From Spirochaetales bacterium (lineage in GTDB: Bacteria; Spirochaetota; Spirochaetia; Sphaerochaetales; Sphaerochaetaceae): DNA of 15,489 bases. The notes below the pieces were generated by a model that saw only the letters and a program-made list of their open reading frames with translations, made no database searches and was not told where the DNA came from. Location: assembly GCA_017632495.1 (NCBI GenBank), contig JAGBRG010000124.1, positions 1 through 15,489 of the forward strand. The letters are read 5' to 3'. Both the position numbers and the translations under genes were made by a program. Every line of letters starts with the position of its first letter. Position 1 is the first letter of the stretch. Positions 7,361-13,412 of this stretch are shown piece by piece.

Positions 7361-7879
7361 TCAGAACTCTATTCCCCGGATTGTCTTTCCACCGTTCGCA
7401 CGAAAATGGTGCTTTACCTCATCAATGCGGCTTACGGTATCTGCAATCTCCACCAATGATGAAGGAGCATCCCGTCCCGTGATGACAACATGAGGAAAGC
7501 CCTCTTCTGTGATATGGGATGACAGATAGGACACAACCATATCGCAGTCCAGAAGACCGCGCGAAAGAACATAGGTAAACTCATCAAGGACAATAAGGCC
7601 GTAGTCTTTGCTTTCAGCCTTTTGTCTGAAGCTTTCCCAACCCTTTTTAAAAAGCTCCTCTGTCGGGCCCAAGTCCTTCTGGTTCCAGAGAAAACCGCAA
7701 CCATAGTTTTCCCATTCGATTTCGAGCTTTCTGAAGGTCCTGTATTCTCCCAGTTCTTCGGGCGTTGCCTTAATAAACTGAAGGACAGAGCATTTGATGC
7801 CCTGTCCTGCAGCTCTGACCACCATCCCCAGTGATCCGGTGGTCTTTCCTTTTCCGTTCCCCGTTAAAACGAAGAGCAC
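7361..7879 (-). CDS. cobO: Corrinoid (cob(I)alamin) adenosyltransferase, CobO/BtuR type
   Basis: A 172-residue cytoplasmic enzyme that moves the adenosyl group of ATP to reduced corrinoid to make coenzyme B12. The P-loop GNGKGKTT (7-14) sits at the very N-terminus. An LDEFTYVLSRGLLD block follows mid-protein, then VVITGRDAPSSLVEIADTVS, and the family's closing RGIEF. Length is normal for the short BtuR/CobO form. The start is GTG (7877-7879), one base after the lipoprotein stop, with AGGA 7 bases upstream; an overlapping ATG there is in another frame. It is co-transcribed with the lipoprotein. No other cobalamin gene is in the window, so it may serve salvage rather than full synthesis. Confidence 0.93.
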   Translation of the reverse strand: MLFVLTGNGKGKTTGSLGMVVRAAGQGIKCSVLQFIKATPEELGEYRTFRKLEIEWENYGCGFLWNQKDLGPTEELFKKGWESFRQKAESKDYGLIVLDEFTYVLSRGLLDCDMVVSYLSSHITEEGFPHVVITGRDAPSSLVEIADTVSRIDEVKHHFRANGGKTIRGIEF

Positions 7880-7880
7880 A

Positions 7881-9029
7881 TCAGAATCCTATAAGGTCAG
7901 CAGAAGCTCCGCCTGCACCGATCTTCTCAGTGCTGTTGATCTGTCTTTCTGCAGCACCTTCGCGGTCGGTTATCTGCTTGAAGCGGTAGTACAAATCAAG
8001 AGCCTTGCTGTCTCCGGACTTCTTGTAGATTTCCTGCGTGAGATCCATTGCCTTTGAAACCTCTCCGTTGGAGAAGTAAAGGATTGCTGCGTTCAAACCG
8101 GCGTTGAAGTGACCGGATCTGTTGTACTCATCGGCGAACATTGTAAGAGCAACATTCCACTTCTCGTCATCAAGTGCATCGTAGGCAGACTCAAGAGACT
8201 TTACCTTCGGCTTGTTCGGGAAGAATGTGAAATACTCCTTCACATAGTGCGGAGAAAGCTCTGCTCTGAATGAATCGGTGAACTCCTTGATCAGGTCACG
8301 GATGAGTCTTGAAGCGGATGTGATTGTGTAGTAATCCTCGTAGAATCTTCCGCTTGCATCCTCTGTGTGACCGATCTGGGTCTTCTTCTCACGGACATCT
8401 GAAGAGAATGTGTCGGATGCGATGACCCTGTTGTTCTCGACATCTGTCAGTGTATAGGAAATGGAAATTCCGTACTGCTGTACGAAGTAGAATCTCTTCT
8501 TGTAGTAGGTCTTTCCGCTCTTGTCCTTTGATGAGAGCCAGTCGGTGTCCTGTGAAATATACTCGTCATAGTAAAGGTATGTGATTTCAGTCTTGAGAAT
8601 TGCATCAACACCGTTGTCCATCAGAGTCTTTCTGAGGTTTCCGCTGCTCTTTCCGACTGTGATGTAGGCATCTGTGAGATTTGGCGGAATAACCTTGTAG
8701 GAAATACCGGTATCAACAGCCTTTGTGATCATGTCGGTTGCAGCATCGACGATTGTTCCGGAAGCTCCGAAATCCAGTCCTGACATCAGGCTCAGGCTGA
8801 GGAAGTAGAAAGGATCTACAGCCGAGTTGAAAGGAACTGCGGAATTCCAGAACGACGGTCTGGTCCATCTGGCATTGTCCTGTGTGGACATGACAGCAAT
8901 TGTCTTATACCCGCCTACATCTACTTTAGCAGGAACAAGGGTATTAAGTGCGATTGTCGTTGAACAGCCGGTGAGAACCACAAGCACGACAACCAGGGCA
9001 ATAATCAGTTTTGAAAGTTTTTTGCTCAT
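7881..9029 (-). CDS. Predicted lipoprotein of unknown function
   Basis: A 382-residue protein. A type II signal peptide is clear: KK near the start, a hydrophobic stretch, and the lipobox LTGC with Cys22 as the lipidated residue. A GYKTIAVMS strand (about 41-49) begins an alpha/beta region that loosely recalls CsgG/LpoB-type lipoproteins, where an 'IAV' strand follows the anchor. This likeness is weak. The segment from about 275 to 350 (SLESAYDALDDEKWNVAL, GHFNAGLNAAILYFSNGEVSKAM) looks like two or three TPR-type helical hairpins. AAAGGA lies 7 bases before the ATG, behind a divergent promoter. It precedes cobO with a 1-base gap. I do not recognise the family; a role in envelope assembly would be a guess. 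Confidence 0.75.
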   Translation of the reverse strand: MSKKLSKLIIALVVVLVVLTGCSTTIALNTLVPAKVDVGGYKTIAVMSTQDNARWTRPSFWNSAVPFNSAVDPFYFLSLSLMSGLDFGASGTIVDAATDMITKAVDTGISYKVIPPNLTDAYITVGKSSGNLRKTLMDNGVDAILKTEITYLYYDEYISQDTDWLSSKDKSGKTYYKKRFYFVQQYGISISYTLTDVENNRVIASDTFSSDVREKKTQIGHTEDASGRFYEDYYTITSASRLIRDLIKEFTDSFRAELSPHYVKEYFTFFPNKPKVKSLESAYDALDDEKWNVALTMFADEYNRSGHFNAGLNAAILYFSNGEVSKAMDLTQEIYKKSGDSKALDLYYRFKQITDREGAAERQINSTEKIGAGGASADLIGF

Positions 9030-9049
9030 AATATAGTCCTTTGTTAGAA

Positions 9050-9078
9050 AGTATACATAAGGCTGGGAAAAAACTCAA
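9050..9078 (-). promoter_or_regulatory. Promoter of the lipoprotein-cobO operon
   Basis: On the minus strand TTGAGT (9073-9078), a 17-base spacer, and TATACT (9050-9055). The predicted start near 9043 leaves a leader of about 14 bases that contains the AAAGGA ribosome binding site. The -35 box directly abuts the -35 box of the plus-strand promoter. Confidence 0.65.
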
Positions 9079-9107
9079 TTGACATCTGCATTTAGTGAAT
9101 TTATCCT
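9079..9107 (+). promoter_or_regulatory. Promoter of the acidic protein gene
   Basis: TTGACA (9079-9084, consensus), a 17-base spacer, and TATCCT (9102-9107). Transcription would begin near 9114, just before the AAGGAG site. This rules out a longer coding frame starting at 9095, which lies upstream of the -10 box. Confidence 0.75.
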
Positions 9108-9118
9108 TTTTATTAGCC

Positions 9119-9124
9119 AAGGAG
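9119..9124 (+). promoter_or_regulatory. Shine-Dalgarno site of the acidic protein gene
   Basis: AAGGAG, 6 bases before ATG 9131. It sets the start there rather than at 9095. Confidence 0.85.
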
Positions 9125-9130
9125 TTGCAC

Positions 9131-9394
9131 ATGCCAAGGAAGAGACGACAGTACGGCGATTACTATTACGACGACGATGATTTCGATGACGAAGTCGAAG
9201 ACGACGATGACGATGATGACGACTTCGAAGACGATGATGAAATCGACGACATCTACGACGCTCCCAATGTAGGCGACTATGAGGACTACGAGGAAGAAGA
9301 CGAAGATGACGATGACGACGATCTTCTCAACGACGGCTTCTACTACGAAAACGGCGAATACGGGAAAAACCTCCAGGACGAGGACGATTATTAA
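9131..9394 (+). CDS. Very acidic small protein (about half Asp/Glu)
   Basis: An 87-residue protein. After a basic start (PRKRR) it is almost entirely Asp and Glu with Tyr and Phe: about 34 Asp, 12 Glu and 11 Tyr, with runs of eight and six Asp. It is probably disordered and has a very low pI. No signal peptide, membrane segment or known domain is visible. The frame is supported by a near-consensus promoter, a well-spaced AAGGAG, mixed GAC/GAT codon use and a stop just short of the converging gene. Possible roles include binding metal ions or basic proteins, or a chaperone-like tail, but nothing proves any of them. It converges on the 294-residue gene with only 6 bases between stops. Confidence 0.75.
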   Translation: MPRKRRQYGDYYYDDDDFDDEVEDDDDDDDDFEDDDEIDDIYDAPNVGDYEDYEEEDEDDDDDDLLNDGFYYENGEYGKNLQDEDDY

Positions 9395-9400
9395 TCATCA

Positions 9401-10285
9401 TCAGGCTGTCTCCTCGTTGTAATCAATGAAGAACGGGGCTTTTATCTCGTTGTCATCCGTTGACAGGAATCTCTTGTCGAATATTCCGCACTTGTACACA
9501 AGGTGCAGACTCGTTTCAAACAACACCTCAAGCATCTCGATATACAGCTGATCGCGAAGACACTTCCTGCTGAAGCTCCGTCTGACATGCTCAGTGCTCC
9601 CGTCATGGAATGTGTATTCGAAAATCAGTACCGGACGCCTGGGGCTGACTTCAAGACAGTCCTCGAAAAGTCTGTCATCAGTAAGAGCCGCCGATGTCTG
9701 GTCCAGAATCTGCCTCACCTGCTGCTCGCACTTACATTCATAGGAACTGTGAAAGCATCCTGCAGGAAAACGCTTTGAGTAGCTTAATGTGAAATCCGAA
9801 CGGTCCAAAGTAAGCTTTTCCGTGTGGTCAAGCTCTCCGAATCCACATTCCAGCTCATTGAAGACAAACTCAATGGAAAGCCTGTCCACCCTGTCGGAGC
9901 TGATGTATCGTGTAATCTTGAACTGATTGTCCAGAAGTTCTGCAAAATCCTGTAGAAACGGGTACATGATGGAGTCCTCGATCTCGGGCCCGCTGAGACA
10001 GATGCGCTTTGAATCCGGAAGCTCTATTTCCAGAGACCAGAAAGACCCGTCCTCCTTCTCCCCTGTTTCAGAAAAGCGCTCCATGAACATTACAAAGCCG
10101 CTCTTTTGCATCCGCCTTAAAAAGGTTTCGGACTCCGTGCGCCCCAGGGACCTACGCACAACATCTCCGACTCCGAGATCCGGAAAACGGATCTCGTAAC
10201 TGATAAGACCCTCTTCATTGTAGAGGTTGACCGCCGCAGCAGTCCCGATTGAGTTCAGCATTTTGAATTTGAGATAGGTAAACAT
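9401..10285 (-). CDS. Protein of unknown function with a possible internal duplication
   Basis: A 294-residue soluble protein that I do not recognise. It has no signal peptide or membrane helix. Two segments share a pattern: residues 28-49 (E-x2-F-x-D, then V-R-R-S-x2-R) and 220-240 (the same, one residue shorter). Both are followed by a helix, which hints at two copies of an alpha/beta unit. A Cys-rich stretch lies at 177-186 (CFHSSYECKC), and C147 and C210 are further Cys. GGAG lies 6 bases before the ATG at 10283-10285. It stands alone, 75 bases from lysC on the same strand, and converges on the acidic protein gene. It could be read through from hom-lysC. Confidence 0.7.
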   Translation of the reverse strand: MFTYLKFKMLNSIGTAAAVNLYNEEGLISYEIRFPDLGVGDVVRRSLGRTESETFLRRMQKSGFVMFMERFSETGEKEDGSFWSLEIELPDSKRICLSGPEIEDSIMYPFLQDFAELLDNQFKITRYISSDRVDRLSIEFVFNELECGFGELDHTEKLTLDRSDFTLSYSKRFPAGCFHSSYECKCEQQVRQILDQTSAALTDDRLFEDCLEVSPRRPVLIFEYTFHDGSTEHVRRSFSRKCLRDQLYIEMLEVLFETSLHLVYKCGIFDKRFLSTDDNEIKAPFFIDYNEETA

Positions 10286-10360
10286 CTTTTTCTCCTTTAC
10301 TCCCTTATTCAGTTTTTTTGCTGAAAATATTGGGGTTTTTGGAGAAAAAAATGAAAAATT

Positions 10361-11677
10361 TCAGCCGGCGAAGCTGTGATACAGGATTCTTATGGTGTTT
10401 TCGAACTGGCTGTTGTCCACTCCGACGATAATTGCAAGCTCATCCGAACCCTGTGCGATGGTTCTGATGTTGATGCCTTCTTTACCAAGAGCATTGAAGA
10501 CCTTGCCTGAAATACCTGGTCTGAAGATCATCTTTCGTCCTACGGCAGCAACCAGCGCTATGTTGTCCTGAATCTCCACATCATCCGGCGAGCACTTTGT
10601 CTTGATGTCTCCGATGATCTCGTAAAGGGAGTCCCCGATGCTGGCCTGGGACAGAACCAGGGCAAACTGATCGATTCCCATCGAGATGTGCTCAGCCTGG
10701 ACCTTGTGTCTGTCCAGAATCTCAAGGACATCGCGAAGCGTCTCATTGGAGTTGTTCAGCCTTCTTGAGACTGTGAGGATGATGAAGTTCCTCTTTCCTG
10801 AGATTCCTGTTATGAACCTGTCGTTTACATCATCGCTCTCGCTGGCCTTGTCGACAATCATCGTTCCCGGGTGGGACGGGTCATTGGTGTTTCTGATATT
10901 CAGAGGGATTCCCACTTCCTTGACAGGAGCAACCGAGTCCTCATGAAGGACCGAGGCCCCCATGTATGCAAGCTCACGAAGCTCTGCGAAGGTGATTTCG
11001 GAAATCGGACTTGGATTTTCGACGATTCTCGGATCTGCCATGAGGATTCCCGAGACGTCCGTCCAGTTCTCATACATGTCGGCATCACATGCCGCGGCGA
11101 CAAGAGAACCTGTTATGTCGCTTCCTCCCCTGCTCATGACCTTCACCTTGCCGGAAGGAAGACTTCCGTAGAAGCCCGGAATGACTATTCCGCTGTGCTC
11201 CTTCAGGGCACCGGAAAGGGCTTCTGCGATTTTTCTGGGCTGGAACTTTCCGTCAAAATCCATGTAGATGCAGTTGCTTGCATCCAAAAAATAGTAGCCA
11301 AGGTATTCGGCCATGAGCTTTGATGTAAGGTATTCGCCGCGCGATACAAGCTCATCCACGCTCATATCCTTGCTGATTTTAGCCCTTATTGCGTCAAGCT
11401 CTTTCTCTATGGGGAAAGTCAGTCCCAGCTGGTCTCTGATTTCGATGAATCGTTCTCTGATTCTGTCGAAGATATCGTCACACGGAACTCCGTATGTGAT
11501 ATGAGCATGACACAGATAGAGAAGATCCGTAATCTTATGGTCCTTGGAATCCCTCTTTCCTGCTGCGGATACTACCACGAGCTTTCTTGAAGGGTCGGAA
11601 AGGACAATATCCTTTACTTTCCTGAACTGCTCTGCCGATGCGACAGAGGAACCGCCGAATTTTGCAACCTTAAGCAT
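10361..11677 (-). CDS. lysC: Aspartate kinase (monofunctional, ACT-containing)
   Basis: A 438-residue enzyme that phosphorylates aspartate, the first step to threonine, methionine and lysine. The kinase domain has KFGGSS (6-11), VVVSAAGKR (33-42), a KITDLLY block (48-54), SRGGSDITGS (182-191) and the WTDVSGILMADPR segment (205-217). The C-terminal third holds two ACT regions (about 298-360 and 372-436), the usual site of feedback by lysine or threonine; which one applies cannot be read here. It is not fused to homoserine dehydrogenase but follows it with a 3-base gap. Length suits the clostridial-type monofunctional form. The ATG at 11675-11677 is preceded by a modest AAAGGG site overlapping the hom stop region. 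Confidence 0.95.
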   Translation of the reverse strand: MLKVAKFGGSSVASAEQFRKVKDIVLSDPSRKLVVVSAAGKRDSKDHKITDLLYLCHAHITYGVPCDDIFDRIRERFIEIRDQLGLTFPIEKELDAIRAKISKDMSVDELVSRGEYLTSKLMAEYLGYYFLDASNCIYMDFDGKFQPRKIAEALSGALKEHSGIVIPGFYGSLPSGKVKVMSRGGSDITGSLVAAACDADMYENWTDVSGILMADPRIVENPSPISEITFAELRELAYMGASVLHEDSVAPVKEVGIPLNIRNTNDPSHPGTMIVDKASESDDVNDRFITGISGKRNFIILTVSRRLNNSNETLRDVLEILDRHKVQAEHISMGIDQFALVLSQASIGDSLYEIIGDIKTKCSPDDVEIQDNIALVAAVGRKMIFRPGISGKVFNALGKEGINIRTIAQGSDELAIIVGVDNSQFENTIRILYHSFAG

Positions 11678-11680
11678 GAC

Positions 11681-12847
11681 TTAGCCCTTTATCTGTGCGA
11701 AGAACACATCCGCATCTTTTCTTCTGAGCTCGGCTGCGATATCGTGCATGGCCTTGACCGTCACAGGCTTTGTGATAACACACTTTTTTCCGTCCTTCTC
11801 GCAAAGGACTTTGTCCACACCCGCCTTGGACTCCAAAACAGAGACAAGGTCGGAATTCAGGCGGACATAGTAGACTCCCTCACACTCCTTGGAGCTGTTG
11901 TTGGCAAAACCGAACAGGCAGTTGCTCTTGAGCATGTGAGTCTGGCCCTCGAACATGCTGGTCATGTCCCTGAGAATGTTGGATGCTGTGGGATAACGGC
12001 CGGCACCCTGACCCATGAACGACATGACGCCGCTGTTCTTTCCCTCATACTGAGCCATATTGATGTTGCTGCAGACACCTGCGTAGAAGTCACTGCGGCT
12101 GCAGAACATGGGCTGGACATAGGCATAAAGCCTTCCAGAATCGGAAAGACCGCAGCGTCCGACAAGCCTGATTGTGCATCCCATCTTCTTTGCAACTTCA
12201 AAATCAAAGGCGCTGACTGTCTGGATGCCCTCGACATTGTAGTCTGAATTAGGAAGAACATCGTATGCCACCATGCTGATGAGCATGATTTTTCTCATGG
12301 TGTCCATTCCGGAAATATCGGCGGTGGGGTCAAATTCTGCATAGCCTAGGGCCTTTGCCTCGGAAAGAGCCTCGTCAAAGCCTATGCCGCGGCTGTCCAT
12401 CGAATCCAGGATGAAGTTCGTGGTTCCGTTGAGAATTCCGCCAGCCCAGATGATACTGTCAGTCTTCCTTGCAAGATGAAGGTTCTGAAGGATTGGAATT
12501 GCTCCGCCGCAGGCTGCGCTGAATAAGAAGCCCTTGTTGTTCTTTACGGCAAGATTCAATAAATCTATTCCGTGTGCAGCCACAAGAGCCTTGTTGGATG
12601 TGATGAAGCTTTTTCCCGCCTCGATGCACTTGGATGCGAACTCATAGGCAGGCACTACACCGCCCATGCACTCGACCACAAGCTCCGAATCATCGTGCCA
12701 GATGTCATCGAATGACTCGGTCATGAAATCAGCTGTCTTTTCGCCTTTTTTAACAAGAACGTTCACAACTTCAAAGTTGGGATTTCCCTGGAGCATGTCC
12801 CACACGCCCTTACCAACAACTCCGTGTCCAAGAATAGAAACCTTCAT
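11681..12847 (-). CDS. hom: Homoserine dehydrogenase
   Basis: A 388-residue enzyme that reduces aspartate semialdehyde to homoserine with NAD(P)H. The nucleotide-binding GHGVVG (7-12) is at the N-terminus. TSNKALVA (83-90), AACGGAIPIL (111-120), GGILNGTTNFIL (136-147) and the GYAEFDPTADISGMD catalytic stretch (168-182) follow. The tail after about residue 318 is a short ACT-like segment lacking the usual Gly-rich loop. The frame could start at ATG 12868, but ATG 12845-12847 has GGGAG 5 bases upstream and gives the family's usual N-terminus, so it is chosen. First gene of hom-lysC, divergent from the pheB-like gene; the promoter region between them contains a dyad. Confidence 0.95.
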   Translation of the reverse strand: MKVSILGHGVVGKGVWDMLQGNPNFEVVNVLVKKGEKTADFMTESFDDIWHDDSELVVECMGGVVPAYEFASKCIEAGKSFITSNKALVAAHGIDLLNLAVKNNKGFLFSAACGGAIPILQNLHLARKTDSIIWAGGILNGTTNFILDSMDSRGIGFDEALSEAKALGYAEFDPTADISGMDTMRKIMLISMVAYDVLPNSDYNVEGIQTVSAFDFEVAKKMGCTIRLVGRCGLSDSGRLYAYVQPMFCSRSDFYAGVCSNINMAQYEGKNSGVMSFMGQGAGRYPTASNILRDMTSMFEGQTHMLKSNCLFGFANNSSKECEGVYYVRLNSDLVSVLESKAGVDKVLCEKDGKKCVITKPVTVKAMHDIAAELRRKDADVFFAQIKG

Positions 12848-12852
12848 ATTGT

Positions 12853-12857
12853 CTCCC
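12853..12857 (-). promoter_or_regulatory. hom Shine-Dalgarno site that decides the start
   Basis: GGGAG on the minus strand, 5 bases before ATG 12845-12847. The surrounding GGAGACAAT (plus strand 12848-12856) is exactly complementary to 9 bases at 12914-12922. Confidence 0.8.
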
Positions 12858-12900
12858 GAAAGGCACATTTGAAATAAAACTGTCCGCGCCTCAAAAACAC

Positions 12901-12921
12901 TTGTCTTTTTATTGGAGACAA
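12901..12921. promoter_or_regulatory. Dyad in the hom/pheB divergent promoter region (candidate operator)
   Basis: TTGTCT (12901-12906), 9 bases, AGACAA (12916-12921): a perfect 6-bp inverted repeat. The left half is the -35 box of the plus-strand promoter; the right half overlaps the -10 box of the minus-strand promoter. A third TTGTCT lies at 12849-12854 by the hom start. A protein bound here would affect both operons. Confidence 0.5.
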
Positions 12922-12929
12922 TGTATCAT
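12901..12929 (+). promoter_or_regulatory. Promoter of the pheB-thrC-thrH operon
   Basis: TTGTCT (12901-12906), a 17-base spacer and TATCAT (12924-12929). The start would fall near 12936, about 29 bases before the ATG at 12965, with GGAG at 12954-12957. Confidence 0.6.
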
Positions 12930-12948
12930 ACGGTCAATCAAATGGCAA
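12920..12948 (-). promoter_or_regulatory. Promoter of the hom-lysC operon
   Basis: On the minus strand TTGCCA (12943-12948), a 17-base spacer and TACATT (12920-12925). The start would be near 12913, giving a leader of about 65 bases. The -10 boxes of this and the plus-strand promoter overlap, so both could hardly be occupied at once. Confidence 0.5.
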
Positions 12949-12964
12949 GCCATGGAGTGAAAAA

Positions 12965-13402
12965 ATGCTTGAAAACTACCTTATTGTCCATAAGAGCATC
13001 CTGCCCGAGTATTTTGAGACCGTGCTCAAGGCCAAGCATCTTCTTGAGGAAGGAAAGGCCAAAAACGTGATGCAGGCCACCAAAATGGTCGGCATTTCAA
13101 GAAGCACCTATTACAAATACAAGGACTACATCCTTGAACCCATCAGGATTTCAGACGGCCGAAAGGCTGTAATCTCCATGCTTCTTTCGCATGAGACAGG
13201 AATCCTCAGCCATGTTCTGTCGGTCATCTCGCAGGCAGGGGCTAGCATTCTCACCATAACACAGAGCCTGCCCGTACACGGCAACGCCAGCGTGACAATA
13301 ACGCTGGATATAAGCGCCATGCCTGCGGCCATCACAAACCTGCTTAAGGATATAGACGACTGTCAGGGCGTGGAGAACGCAAAACTCATCGCAATTGATT
13401 AA
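12965..13402 (+). CDS. PheB/UPF0735-type ACT-domain protein with N-terminal HTH
   Basis: A 145-residue protein. The N-terminal part has a helix-turn-helix-like stretch (about 33-56: VMQATKMVGISRSTYYKYKD). The C-terminal part is an ACT domain (about 68-145: AVISMLLSHETGILSHVLSVI, then a VTITLDIS strand), the fold that binds amino acids. The whole resembles the PheB/UPF0735 family, named for its position beside pheA in Bacillus. Here it sits beside hom and thrC, which suggests it senses an aspartate-family amino acid and controls this locus; that is an inference. GGAG lies 7 bases before the ATG. It is the first gene of a run with thrC and thrH; its stop overlaps the thrC ribosome binding site. 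Confidence 0.85.
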   Translation: MLENYLIVHKSILPEYFETVLKAKHLLEEGKAKNVMQATKMVGISRSTYYKYKDYILEPIRISDGRKAVISMLLSHETGILSHVLSVISQAGASILTITQSLPVHGNASVTITLDISAMPAAITNLLKDIDDCQGVENAKLIAID

Positions 13403-13407
13403 AGGAG
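13401..13407 (+). promoter_or_regulatory. thrC Shine-Dalgarno site that decides the start
   Basis: AAAGGAG, overlapping the preceding stop codon (13400-13402) and 5 bases before ATG 13413. It rules out the in-frame TTG at 13395. Confidence 0.85.
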
Positions 13408-13412
13408 ATACC

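Noticed and set aside
9095..9130. Upstream in-frame ATG extending the acidic protein
   Set aside because: It lies before the -10 box of the predicted promoter and has no ribosome binding site; ATG 9131 has AAGGAG at 6 bases.
9140..9394. Runs of GAC/GAT as a DNA tandem repeat or CRISPR-like array
   Set aside because: There are no regular units or spacers; the repetitiveness comes from Asp codons mixed in use, within one open frame with good start signals.
10340..10380. Terminator at the end of lysC
   Set aside because: A 4-bp stem (CAGC/GCTG) before T-rich sequence on the minus strand is too weak to call.
11744..12247. A 167-codon plus-strand frame opposite hom
   Set aside because: Antisense shadow of a well-supported gene, with no family resemblance.
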